From the NCBI GenBank assembly GCA_905205975.1, contig CAJLFQ010000003.1, positions 1 through 64,000 of the forward strand: DNA of 64,000 nucleotides, read 5' to 3'. The position numbers were made by a program, and so were the translations under genes. The notes beneath the pieces were generated by a model, which was not told the DNA's origin, did not search any database, and saw only the letters and a program-made list of their open reading frames with translations. This DNA is from an uncultured Eubacteriales bacterium. GTDB lineage: Bacteria; Bacillota; Clostridia; Oscillospirales; QAMX01. Position 1 is the stretch's first letter. Each line of letters opens with the position of its first letter. This document shows, piece after piece, positions 12,076 to 19,223 of this stretch.

Positions 12076-13221
12076 CTACATGCCGAAAAGCGCTTCGGCT
12101 TTTTTCATACTTTGAATGACGTCCACATGGAAGGGGCAGCGCTGCTGACAGCCGCCGCATGCAATGCAGTCCGAAGCATGTTTTTCCAGATTCCGGTAAT
12201 GCTCTGCGATAGAGGCCGGCACGCGATCCTGCGTTGCGGCCAAATCGTAGAACTTGTTGACCATGGCAATGTGAATGCCGGCCGGACAGGGCTGACAATG
12301 GTTGCAGTATGTACACATATTCCGGTACGGATGGTGTGCGGCGGCAGCAAGCACCGACGCATAATCCTTTTCTTCTTCCGTGGCCGTTTCATAGGCGACG
12401 GAAGCGTCAACCTGATCCGGATTGCTGTATCCAACCAGAACCGAAGCGACGGCGGGACGCGTCAGCGCATAATGCAGACATTGTACCGGGGTCAGGGCAA
12501 CGCCGAACGGGGAACGAGCCGCGTCGAACAAACGGCCGCTGGCATATCCCTTCATGACGGTGATTCCGACGGATTCCCGTTCACACAGCGCATAGAGCGA
12601 TGCGCGGTCCGGATGGATGCCGCCGAGCGCGGGATCGAACGACTCGGAACGGTAGTCTTCCATTTCTTCACTGGCCGGAAGCATGTCAAAAATGGGGTTC
12701 ACGGAAAAAAGAATCATTTCCACCAGACCGGCCTGAATTGCCTGAACGGCAATGCGGGGATTGTGGGTGGACATGCCGATGTGGCGGATGGTGCCGTTGG
12801 CGCGGAGCTTCTGGACGTATGTGAGGAAATCGGAAGCCAGAATATGATCCCAGTCGGCCTGCTCATCGCAATAGTGAATCATGCCGAGGTCGAAATAATC
12901 GGCGTGAAAACGGCGCAGTTCATCTTCAAAAGCCGGGATCACGTCTTTTAGATTGCGGGAACGGACATATTGACCGTTTTGCCATGTGGAGCCGATATGC
13001 CCCTGCACGATCCACTGTGTGCGGCAGTCGCGAATGGAGTCACCCAAATTGCTGCGGACGTCCGGGTCGCTCATCCAACAGTCGCAAATGTTGATGCCGT
13101 GTTCCATGCAGCGCCGTGCCAGCGCCTGTCCCTCTGCACGGGTTTTTCCCTCCAGCCATTCCGGGCCGTAGCCGATTTCGGATACCATCAACCCGGTTTT
13201 GCCAAGCGGCCGGTATTGCAT
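12076..13221 (-). CDS. Aldo/keto reductase with C-terminal 2x[4Fe-4S] domain
   Basis: 381 residues. About 1-260 are an aldo/keto reductase barrel (MQYRPLGKTGLMVSEIGYG, then GTIRHIGMSTHNP). The C-terminus has two ferredoxin-like cysteine sets, CTYCNHCQPCP and CIACGGCQQRCP, as in the anaerobe AKR subfamily whose substrate is unknown. The start is the ATG at 13221, 9 nt after AAAGGA. The TTG at 13227 is too close to that SD. The Fe-S domain suggests electrons come from ferredoxin-like partners rather than NADPH alone (inference). Confidence 0.9.
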   Translation of the reverse strand: MQYRPLGKTGLMVSEIGYGPEWLEGKTRAEGQALARRCMEHGINICDCWMSDPDVRSNLGDSIRDCRTQWIVQGHIGSTWQNGQYVRSRNLKDVIPAFEDELRRFHADYFDLGMIHYCDEQADWDHILASDFLTYVQKLRANGTIRHIGMSTHNPRIAVQAIQAGLVEMILFSVNPIFDMLPASEEMEDYRSESFDPALGGIHPDRASLYALCERESVGITVMKGYASGRLFDAARSPFGVALTPVQCLHYALTRPAVASVLVGYSNPDQVDASVAYETATEEEKDYASVLAAAAHHPYRNMCTYCNHCQPCPAGIHIAMVNKFYDLAATQDRVPASIAEHYRNLEKHASDCIACGGCQQRCPFHVDVIQSMKKAEALFGM

Positions 13222-13278
13222 AGCCAATCATCCTTTCTGCCTCGTCAATTCTGTTTTTGACGACAGGTTCTCCTCAAT

Positions 13279-13307
13279 ATCATATCGTTTTTTGCCGGAA
13301 AAGTCAA
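13279..13307 (-). promoter_or_regulatory. SigA promoter of the aldo/keto reductase gene
   Basis: Minus strand TTGACT (13302-13307), 17 bp, TATGAT (13279-13284). Confidence 0.82.
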
Positions 13308-13362
13308 GCGGCAGCCATGCTGAAAACGACAGCGTTTCAGACGCATATGCTGAAAAAGACAA

Positions 13363-13396
13363 AAGAAAAAGCGGTGGAATCCAATTCCACCGCTTT
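13363..13396 (-). terminator. Intrinsic terminator of tRNA-Pro
   Basis: A 13-bp stem (13368-13380 with 13384-13396) with a 3-nt loop, then a T-rich tract on the minus strand. It starts right at the CCA end of the tRNA. Confidence 0.88.
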
Positions 13397-13472
13397 GGTC
13401 GGAGTGTCGGGATTCGAACCCGAGGCCTCTTGGTCCCGAACCAAGCGCGATACCAAACTTCGCCACACCCCG
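13396..13472 (-). tRNA. tRNA-Pro (anticodon CGG)
   Basis: A full cloverleaf on the minus strand. Acceptor arms CGGGGTG and CACTCCG pair with one G-T. The anticodon stem is CTTGG/CCAAG around loop TTCGGGA (anticodon CGG), the T arm contains TTCGAAT, the discriminator is A, and CCA is encoded. Confidence 0.96.
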
Positions 13473-13513
13473 ATCGGAGCACTCAAAACGCCCCGCGTTT
13501 CAAGCACTCCAAT

Positions 13514-13542
13514 ATGATACACTATTTGACGCCATTTGTCAA
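13514..13542 (-). promoter_or_regulatory. SigA promoter of tRNA-Pro
   Basis: Minus strand TTGACA (13537-13542), 17 bp, TATCAT (13514-13519). The -35 box overlaps the last codon of the upstream LysR gene. Confidence 0.88.
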
Positions 13543-14465
13543 GAGGGTTGGGAAATTTTTTTTGTCTGCTGGGCGGTTTCCGCCGCCCCTTCGGCGATGA
13601 TCAGCCGTTCCAGCTCGTGCGCAGCCACGCTGAGCGGCTGGTCCTTACGCTTCACAACGCAGATGCTGCGCGATGGGATGGTGTCTACGAGGTCAATGGC
13701 GAACACATCGCGCATGGACGGCAGAAACTCCTCCGGCACAAATCCAACGCCGAGGGAGGCTTCCACCATCGGCGGCACCTGGTCGGCAGTCGCCGCTTCG
13801 ATGTCCGGGCGGAAGGGCAGGCCGTGGTCGGCAAAGAACCGCGTGTGAAACTCATAGGATTTTGTTTCCGGCCCCAGCGAGATGAGCGGGTGTTCCGCCA
13901 GCTCCGCCAGCGTGACCGGCCGGCCGATCAGATCCGGAAAGGCCTTCGTGCAGACGGCTTTCTCATGAATGGGACGGATGCTGCGCTCCGTCAGGGTCGC
14001 CGATTCGACGGTCGGCGTCGTGACGACGGCGATGTCTGCGGCGCCGTCTTTCAATGCGGCGACGGCCTGCGGGGTGGAGTTGTTGCTGATGCGGACGCGA
14101 ATTCCAGGGTAGCGCGCGCGGTAGCGCTTCAGAACCGGCAGGAGCAGGCAGCGCAGCGCCACTTCGCTGGCGGCGACGGAAACGGCGCCGGTTTCCAGAT
14201 TGCGGCTTTCAGCGATTTCGGCCTCGCCTGCTTCCAGATGCTCAAAGGCAATGCGGACGTGCGTATAGAGTTTTTTGCCTTCCGGCGTCAGCTTCATGCC
14301 GCGGTTTGTCCGCGAAAAAAGCGGACACCCCAGCGCGCTCTCGAGATTCTTGATGGTCCGCGTGAGGTTCGGCTGGTTGTTCATCAAAACCTTGGCAGCC
14401 TGCGACAGGTTCCCATATTTGGCGACGCAGTAAAAAATGCGGTAATAGTCGTAGCTGATGTTCAT
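13539..14465 (-). CDS. LysR-family transcription regulator
   Basis: 308 residues. The N-terminal helix-turn-helix reads YRIFYCVAKYGNLSQAAKVLMNNQPNLTRTIKNLE, followed by the linker helix and a two-lobed effector domain (about 90-295). It is divergent from the aspartate aminotransferase gene, the usual arrangement for a LysR regulator and its target. A TGGTATA/TATACCA inverted repeat lies in the shared intergenic region. The effector is unknown. Confidence 0.92.
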   Translation of the reverse strand: MNISYDYYRIFYCVAKYGNLSQAAKVLMNNQPNLTRTIKNLESALGCPLFSRTNRGMKLTPEGKKLYTHVRIAFEHLEAGEAEIAESRNLETGAVSVAASEVALRCLLLPVLKRYRARYPGIRVRISNNSTPQAVAALKDGAADIAVVTTPTVESATLTERSIRPIHEKAVCTKAFPDLIGRPVTLAELAEHPLISLGPETKSYEFHTRFFADHGLPFRPDIEAATADQVPPMVEASLGVGFVPEEFLPSMRDVFAIDLVDTIPSRSICVVKRKDQPLSVAAHELERLIIAEGAAETAQQTKKISQPS

Positions 14466-14519
14466 AATCGGGGCTCCTCCGGATGACCTGAAACAGGCGA
14501 TATATCAGAAAACAATGGA

Positions 14520-14551
14520 TGGTATACAAAAATCGGATTTTACATATACCA
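14520..14551 (+). promoter_or_regulatory. Candidate LysR operator between divergent genes
   Basis: TGGTATA (14520-14526) and TATACCA (14545-14551) form a 7-bp inverted repeat with an 18-bp spacer. It overlaps the -35 element of the aminotransferase promoter. Confidence 0.5.
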
Positions 14552-14567
14552 ACAGATGTATTATAAT
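14539..14567 (+). promoter_or_regulatory. Promoter of the aminotransferase gene
   Basis: TTTACA (14539-14544), 17 bp, TATAAT (14562-14567). Confidence 0.82.
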
Positions 14568-14608
14568 ACATTCAGCCAAAAGAATCAAGAGGATCGGAGA
14601 GAAAACGC

Positions 14609-15904
14609 GTGAAACAGGGGATTATGGTAGAAGATAATATCAAAGCGCTGGCCGAAGCGCACGAAGCGTGCGAGCAGCGGCTGGCGCAGCTGACGGAACA
14701 GGGACTGTCGCTGGATCTTTCAAGAGGGAAGCCTTCGGCAGAACAGCTTGCGCTGTCAGTCGATCTGCTCAATGCGCTGGACAGCCGGAGCATCCTCGAT
14801 TCTGAAAACGGGCAGGACTGCCGGAACTATGGCGGTCTGGAAGGCATCCCGGAGGCGCGCCGCCTGATGGCGCATATGATGGGCACGCACTCCGCCAACA
14901 CGTTTGTCGGCGGCAACAGCAGCCTGATGATGATGTATCAGCTGGTCAGTCACGCCATGGTGGACGGTCTCTGCGGCGAAGCGCCGTGGCAGACGGTGGA
15001 AAACCGGAAGTTCCTCTGTCCGGTGCCGGGCTATGACCGCCATTTTGCCATTACGGAACATTTCGGTTTTGAATCCGTCTGCGTGCCGATGCTGCCGACG
15101 GGGCCGGATATGGATCTGATCGAATCGCTCGTCGAAAGCGATCCGTCTATCAAAGGCGTTTGGTGCGTTCCGAAATATCAGAACCCGACGGGGATTGTTT
15201 TCAGCGACGAAACCGTCCGGCGTTTTGCGCGCCTGAAACCGGCCGCAAAAGACTTCCGCATTTTCTGGGACAACGCATACTGCGTCCATGCCTTTGAAGG
15301 CGAACCGGCTGAAATTCCGGATATCATTGCCGAGAGCGAAGCGGCTGGGAACCCGGATATCGTCTATGAATTCGCCTCGACGAGCAAAGTGACGTTCCCG
15401 GGGGCAGGGATTGCGGCAGTGGCCACCAGCCCGGCCAACCAAATTGATATCCGCCGCTTCCTGAAATATGCGACCATCGGCCCGGATAAACTGAACCAGC
15501 TGCGCCACGCCCGCTATTTTAAGAACACTGCCGGTCTCCGCGCGCATATGCGGAAGCACGCGGCGCTTCTCCAGCCGAAATTTGAAGCCGCTTACCGTGT
15601 CCTGTCAGAAGAGCTGGGCGACACCGGCGCAGCCGACTGGACGACGCCTTCCGGCGGCTATTTCTTCTCGTTCAACACGCCTGCCGGATGTGCTTCGGAA
15701 ATCGTCCGCCGCTGTGAGGCCTGCGGCGTCAAGTTTACGCCGGCCGGCGCCACCTATCCGCGGGGCGTTGACCCGGAAGACCGCAACATCCGCATCGCGC
15801 CGTCATTTGCGACGGTTTCTGAAATCGAAACGGCGACACGCATTCTGGCGCTTTGCACCAAAATGGTCGGAATCGAAAAACGCATGCGTGCGCTGGCAAA
15901 TTGA
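14609..15904 (+). CDS. Aspartate aminotransferase, subgroup Ic (PF12897-like)
   Basis: 431 residues of a fold-type I PLP aminotransferase. LSLDLSRGKPSAEQ near the N-terminus, NYGGLEGIPEARRLM, the CVPKYQNPTGIVFS segment, WDNAYCVH and the PLP lysine in FASTSKVTFPGAG are those of the Corynebacterium AspT type. It interconverts aspartate/2-oxoglutarate and oxaloacetate/glutamate. I use the GTG at 14609 (GGAGAG upstream); an ATG at 14624 is also possible. Transcription is divergent from the LysR gene. Confidence 0.87.
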   Translation: MKQGIMVEDNIKALAEAHEACEQRLAQLTEQGLSLDLSRGKPSAEQLALSVDLLNALDSRSILDSENGQDCRNYGGLEGIPEARRLMAHMMGTHSANTFVGGNSSLMMMYQLVSHAMVDGLCGEAPWQTVENRKFLCPVPGYDRHFAITEHFGFESVCVPMLPTGPDMDLIESLVESDPSIKGVWCVPKYQNPTGIVFSDETVRRFARLKPAAKDFRIFWDNAYCVHAFEGEPAEIPDIIAESEAAGNPDIVYEFASTSKVTFPGAGIAAVATSPANQIDIRRFLKYATIGPDKLNQLRHARYFKNTAGLRAHMRKHAALLQPKFEAAYRVLSEELGDTGAADWTTPSGGYFFSFNTPAGCASEIVRRCEACGVKFTPAGATYPRGVDPEDRNIRIAPSFATVSEIETATRILALCTKMVGIEKRMRALAN

Positions 15905-15959
15905 TGTAGATTGAGATGTCGGATATAAATTGAAATGTCAATGGAAAGGATCTTGTCCC

Positions 15960-16205
15960 ATGCTGATTCTGATTTGGATTGTTCTTGCCGCCCTGGATGC
16001 AGGGCTGTTTGCCATGGATTTCCGGATGATCTCCGGCCGCACGGAAAATGAACGCGCGGCGCGCATCACAGCCGCTGTGGCTGCCGCGGCGCTGGTCTGC
16101 GGCTGTGTGGCCTGCGGCTTGGCCGGGTCGAAGTTCGCACTGCTCCTCTGTGCGGTAGGCGGTATGCTGGCCTGCACAGGCCTCCTGATGACGGAGTCCC
16201 GATGA
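15960..16205 (+). CDS. Small hydrophobic membrane protein, unknown
   Basis: An 81-residue protein with three likely membrane helices: an N-terminal ILIWIVLAALDAGLFA segment, an Ala/Val/Cys-rich middle helix, and a last helix around LLLCAVGGMLACTGLLM. No family was recognised. It starts at the ATG at 15960, 9 nt after AAAGGA. Its stop overlaps the next start (ATGA at 16202-16205), so it is probably co-translated with the DUF1275 protein and may work with it. Confidence 0.7.
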   Translation: MLILIWIVLAALDAGLFAMDFRMISGRTENERAARITAAVAAAALVCGCVACGLAGSKFALLLCAVGGMLACTGLLMTESR

Positions 16206-16873
16206 ATCGCCAAACAAAGGCTACTCAGATCGATGCGGCGGCCGGAGCGGCAGAAACACTCTGGCGCGCCGCGTTTCTGATTTTATCCGGCGGTTTTCAG
16301 GACGCCTATACCTATGTCTGCCGCGGCGGGGTGTTTGCCAACGCGCAGACGGGCAATGTCGTCCTGATGAGTGCTAAGCTGATGCACGGCGAATGGCGCG
16401 CTGCCGTGACGTATCTGATCCCGCTGGCGGCCTTTTTCACCGGGACGTTTGCCGCCGAGACAATCCGGCGCCGTCTGGAAAAAAGCGGCCGCCATCGGGT
16501 GAACCGCGCGGTGCTTGCCGTCGAAATCGCCCTGCTGTTCTGCGTCGGCTTCCTGCCGCAGCAGGAGAACGCGCTGGCCAATGCGCTGGTTTCACTGGCG
16601 TGTGCTGCGCAGGTGCAGACCTTTCAGACCGTATGCGGGTATCCGTATGCCAGCACCATGTGTATCGGCAACCTGCGCAGTGGTGCGGAGGCCTTTACGG
16701 CATGGCTGCACAACCGTGAAACGTCAGAGCTGCGCCGCGCAGGGACGTATCTGGCGATTCTGCTGCTCTTTCTGCTGGGTGCTGCCGCCGGGTCTTTTTG
16801 CAGTCAATGGCTGGGCATCCGGGCTGTCTGGGTCTGCTGCCTGCTGCTGATGCCGCGCTTATTGCTGCGCTGA
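16202..16873 (+). CDS. DUF1275 (YoaK-like) membrane protein
   Basis: 223 residues with about six membrane helices. The DUF1275 signature GGFQDAYTYVCRGGVFANAQTGN is in the first helix and QTFQTVCGYPYASTMCIGNLRSG follows in the middle. The function of the family is not established. Its 3' end overlaps the convergent vWA gene by 15 bp. Confidence 0.85.
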   Translation: MNRQTKATQIDAAAGAAETLWRAAFLILSGGFQDAYTYVCRGGVFANAQTGNVVLMSAKLMHGEWRAAVTYLIPLAAFFTGTFAAETIRRRLEKSGRHRVNRAVLAVEIALLFCVGFLPQQENALANALVSLACAAQVQTFQTVCGYPYASTMCIGNLRSGAEAFTAWLHNRETSELRRAGTYLAILLLFLLGAAAGSFCSQWLGIRAVWVCCLLLMPRLLLR

Positions 16874-17530
16874 ACGTCCGCCGTGCTTCGAACGGCGTTT
16901 GTAATCGGCCTCGATCGGCGCTTTCCAGCCGGCGTCAAGCGTCTGAGACGAACGAACCGCACGGACGGCGTCGCTGATGGCCTCAAAGTTGAGCGCCGTA
17001 CCGGCTTTGTCACAACAGTAGTTGACGGCATGGTCAGCGTGGATGCCGATGCTGTCCGCCGCGGCTTCCGCGTTGATATTGGCGCCCAAAAACAGGAATT
17101 CCCAATGGTATTGTTCCTGCTGCGCCTGAATCATCGCCCGGACTTCTTTGCCGGAATAATGATGGCTGGCATTTTCCATCCCGTCGGTTGTGATCACAAA
17201 CAGCGTTCGTGCAGGGACATCTTCTTTGCGGGCATATCTGTGGACGGTGCGGATATGGCGGATGGCGCTGCCGACCGCATCATACAGTGCCGTGGAGCCG
17301 CCGACGCGATAGGTTCGGCCGTCCAGCGGAACGACCCGCTGTACCGGCGCCCGGTCGGAGACGACGGTGCTCATGTGGTTGAACAGCACCGTCGAAATCA
17401 GCGCTTCACCCGGTTCCTTCTGCTGCTTGGCGATCATTGCGTTGAAGCCGCCGATGGTATCGGCCTCCAGACCGGCCATGGAACCGCTGCAATCCAGGAT
17501 AAAAACAATTTCTGTGAGATTCGGATTCAT
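16859..17530 (-). CDS. von Willebrand factor A domain protein (TerY-like)
   Basis: 223 residues, essentially a single vWA domain. The metal-ion-dependent adhesion site is DCSGSM near the N-terminus, with the later Thr in GGSTALYDAVG and Asp in TTDGMENAS. Such stand-alone cytoplasmic vWA proteins occur with tellurium/phage-stress clusters and elsewhere; none of those partners is here. The start ATG lies 9 nt after AGGAGG (17540-17545), and an intrinsic terminator hairpin abuts that SD. Confidence 0.85.
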   Translation of the reverse strand: MNPNLTEIVFILDCSGSMAGLEADTIGGFNAMIAKQQKEPGEALISTVLFNHMSTVVSDRAPVQRVVPLDGRTYRVGGSTALYDAVGSAIRHIRTVHRYARKEDVPARTLFVITTDGMENASHHYSGKEVRAMIQAQQEQYHWEFLFLGANINAEAAADSIGIHADHAVNYCCDKAGTALNFEAISDAVRAVRSSQTLDAGWKAPIEADYKRRSKHGGRSAQQ

Positions 17531-17548
17531 TTGTCAAGTCCTCCTGAT

Positions 17549-17581
17549 AAAAAATAGTGACTGCGTTTCCGCAGTCACTAT
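17549..17581 (-). terminator. Terminator/attenuator directly before the vWA gene
   Basis: A perfect 12-bp stem (17554-17565 with 17570-17581, loop of 4) is followed on the minus strand by six T. The SD of the vWA gene starts only 3 nt further on, so it either ends the GNAT transcript or acts as an attenuator. Confidence 0.8.
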
Positions 17582-17594
17582 GATACCAGATTTC

Positions 17595-17635
17595 AGCCGT
17601 GGAAAGGTCGCTTTGAAAGCGACATTTTCACGGCT
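17595..17635 (-). other. Nested hairpin between the GNAT and vWA genes
   Basis: The outer arms AGCCGTG (17595-17601) and CACGGCT (17629-17635) enclose an inner stem GTCGCTT/AAGCGAC. Together with the adjacent terminator it forms a folded stretch of about 85 nt. Confidence 0.6.
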
Positions 17636-17659
17636 TTCATATTGCGTCATACCAAATTT

Positions 17660-18082
17660 TCAAACCAGCGGCTTGGCAAAAAACAGCTCCGTAGGCTGAG
17701 CATATCCGGGCAGGTCGAGCAGGAGGCATCCGGCATCCCGGTAGCCGAGTTTTCGGTAAAAATGCTGTGCCGTTTCGTCGGATTGCGTGGACGTCATGAC
17801 CATGCCGTGGTTCTGGCGGCGCATTTCATCTTCCCAATAACGCATCAGGGCCGTCCCGCAGCCGGAACGGCGAAAAGCGGGAGAGACCGTCAGCAGGGTG
17901 ACGAACGGTATGTTGTCCCAGAAGAGGTGATACCGCAGGAGTCCGGCGGGCACGCCGTCCGCAAACAGGAGATAGCCCATCCGGTCGCGGACTTTGCGGT
18001 CAAATGCCCGGTCAGAAAGATGCGGATCCAGCTGCATCCAGACAGCGCGGTCGGATGGCTGAACCGGACGGATTTCAAACAT
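17660..18082 (-). CDS. GNAT-family N-acetyltransferase
   Basis: 140 residues with the acetyl-CoA-binding motif seen as TVSPAFRRSGCGTALMRYWEDE and a C-terminal AQHFYRKLGYRDAG. The acceptor substrate cannot be inferred. It starts at the ATG at 18082, 7 nt after AAAGGAG. It lies 26 nt downstream of the macro-domain gene, so the two are probably co-transcribed. Confidence 0.87.
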   Translation of the reverse strand: MFEIRPVQPSDRAVWMQLDPHLSDRAFDRKVRDRMGYLLFADGVPAGLLRYHLFWDNIPFVTLLTVSPAFRRSGCGTALMRYWEDEMRRQNHGMVMTSTQSDETAQHFYRKLGYRDAGCLLLDLPGYAQPTELFFAKPLV

Positions 18083-18108
18083 CGGATGCTCCTTTCTCCG
18101 AGGAAGCG

Positions 18109-19119
18109 CTAAGCGCCGATCAGGCACTGGTCGAACGCAAACAGCGCCTCGTTGATTTCAAAGACGTTATACTGCCCGCGGGAGACGAAATATTCGATGA
18201 TGATGTCAAATTTGCTGGCATGCGAGAGCGCAAATCCGGCACGGGCAAGCAGCTCTTTCAGCTCCGGCAGCGGCAACTCCAGCGCAAGCCCGAAGGCGAT
18301 GGCCGTCTGTTTGGAGGGCTGGTATCCCTTGTCGTTCCGGATTTTTGAAAAGAGCTTGCGGTCGATGTTTGCCTTCTTATAACATGCGGCGTCGGTCATT
18401 CCGCTTTCGGCGATTTTTCGGAGCAGAAACTCGGAGAACCCTTCGTCCAGCTGTCCCAATGCGTCCCGCAGCGCGCCGGCGCCGGGCGCTTGACAGACCG
18501 GCACCGATTGCAGAACCGGCGCATGCGGCGCGGCGGATTCGGCGTGCCGCACCGCTTTCGAACGCTGGAACAACCGGCGTTCCGGCTGCGCAGCGGCATA
18601 ACGGTCATCGATATAGGCGGCGATGTCGCCGTAGATGGATCGGCTGATCTGGAAGGAATCCCGGTCGAAAACGACCAGAAAAACGGTCAGATCGCAGTCG
18701 GACAAAAACGCGCTGATGGTCTGCACAGCCGTCTGAAGGGCGGTTTCCCGCGGGAAGCCGAGCGAACCGGCGGCAAGCAGCGGACAGGCCACGGTTTCGC
18801 ATCCGGCCTGCAGCGCCAGTGCAAGCGCCGAACGGTAGCATTGCGACAGCACAGCCGTTTCGCTGGATGTACCGCCGTGCCAGACCGGGCCGACCGTATG
18901 GATGACATAGCGGCAGGGCAGCCCGAATCCGGGCGTTATACGGGCTTCACCGGGGGCGGCGCGGCCAAGCGTCCGGCAGGCCGCGTCAAGCGCAGGGCCG
19001 CCTGCGCGGCGGATGGCGCGGTCCGTGCCGCCGCTGCCGGAAAACGTGCTGTCTGTCGGGCAGACGATGGCGTCTGCGCGGATGTGCGTGATGTCGTCGC
19101 GGATCATGGTCAGCGGCAT
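18109..19119 (-). CDS. Macro domain protein with C-terminal helical (HTH-like) domain
   Basis: 336 residues. About 1-170 form an ADP-ribose-binding macro domain (ITHIRADAIVCPTDSTFSGSGGTDRAIRRAGG and CRYVIHTVGPVWHGG, then PLLAAGSLGFP). After a variable linker, about 225-336 form a helical domain with LRKIAESGMTDAACYKKANIDRKLFSKIRND and a conserved-looking tail ending NEALFAFDQCLIG. I have seen this tail with macro domains in Firmicutes, but its function is not known to me. Its first part resembles an XRE-type DNA-binding helix set. Possible roles are ADP-ribose signalling or de-ADP-ribosylation. SD AGGAGG precedes the ATG. Confidence 0.83.
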   Translation of the reverse strand: MPLTMIRDDITHIRADAIVCPTDSTFSGSGGTDRAIRRAGGPALDAACRTLGRAAPGEARITPGFGLPCRYVIHTVGPVWHGGTSSETAVLSQCYRSALALALQAGCETVACPLLAAGSLGFPRETALQTAVQTISAFLSDCDLTVFLVVFDRDSFQISRSIYGDIAAYIDDRYAAAQPERRLFQRSKAVRHAESAAPHAPVLQSVPVCQAPGAGALRDALGQLDEGFSEFLLRKIAESGMTDAACYKKANIDRKLFSKIRNDKGYQPSKQTAIAFGLALELPLPELKELLARAGFALSHASKFDIIIEYFVSRGQYNVFEINEALFAFDQCLIGA

Positions 19120-19149
19120 GGGCGGTTCCTCCTGTTTTTTTCTGCAACC

Positions 19150-19178
19150 AGTATATCATAAATAACAGCGGTCTGCAA
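19150..19178 (-). promoter_or_regulatory. Promoter of the macro-domain/GNAT unit
   Basis: Minus strand TTGCAG (19173-19178), 17 bp, TATACT (19150-19155). Confidence 0.72.
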
Positions 19179-19185
19179 GCACAGA

Positions 19186-19217
19186 CAAAAACCGGGTGCA
19201 GCAGCCTGTACCCGGTT
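19186..19217 (-). terminator. Intrinsic terminator of the ABC exporter gene
   Basis: The arms AACCGGGT and ACCCGGTT (19190-19217, with extra pairs inside) are followed on the minus strand by a T run. Confidence 0.8.
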
Positions 19218-19223
19218 CAAAGA

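Noticed and set aside
13536..14486. 316-codon plus-strand frame opposite the LysR gene
   Set aside because: Shadow of the LysR gene; no recognisable protein.
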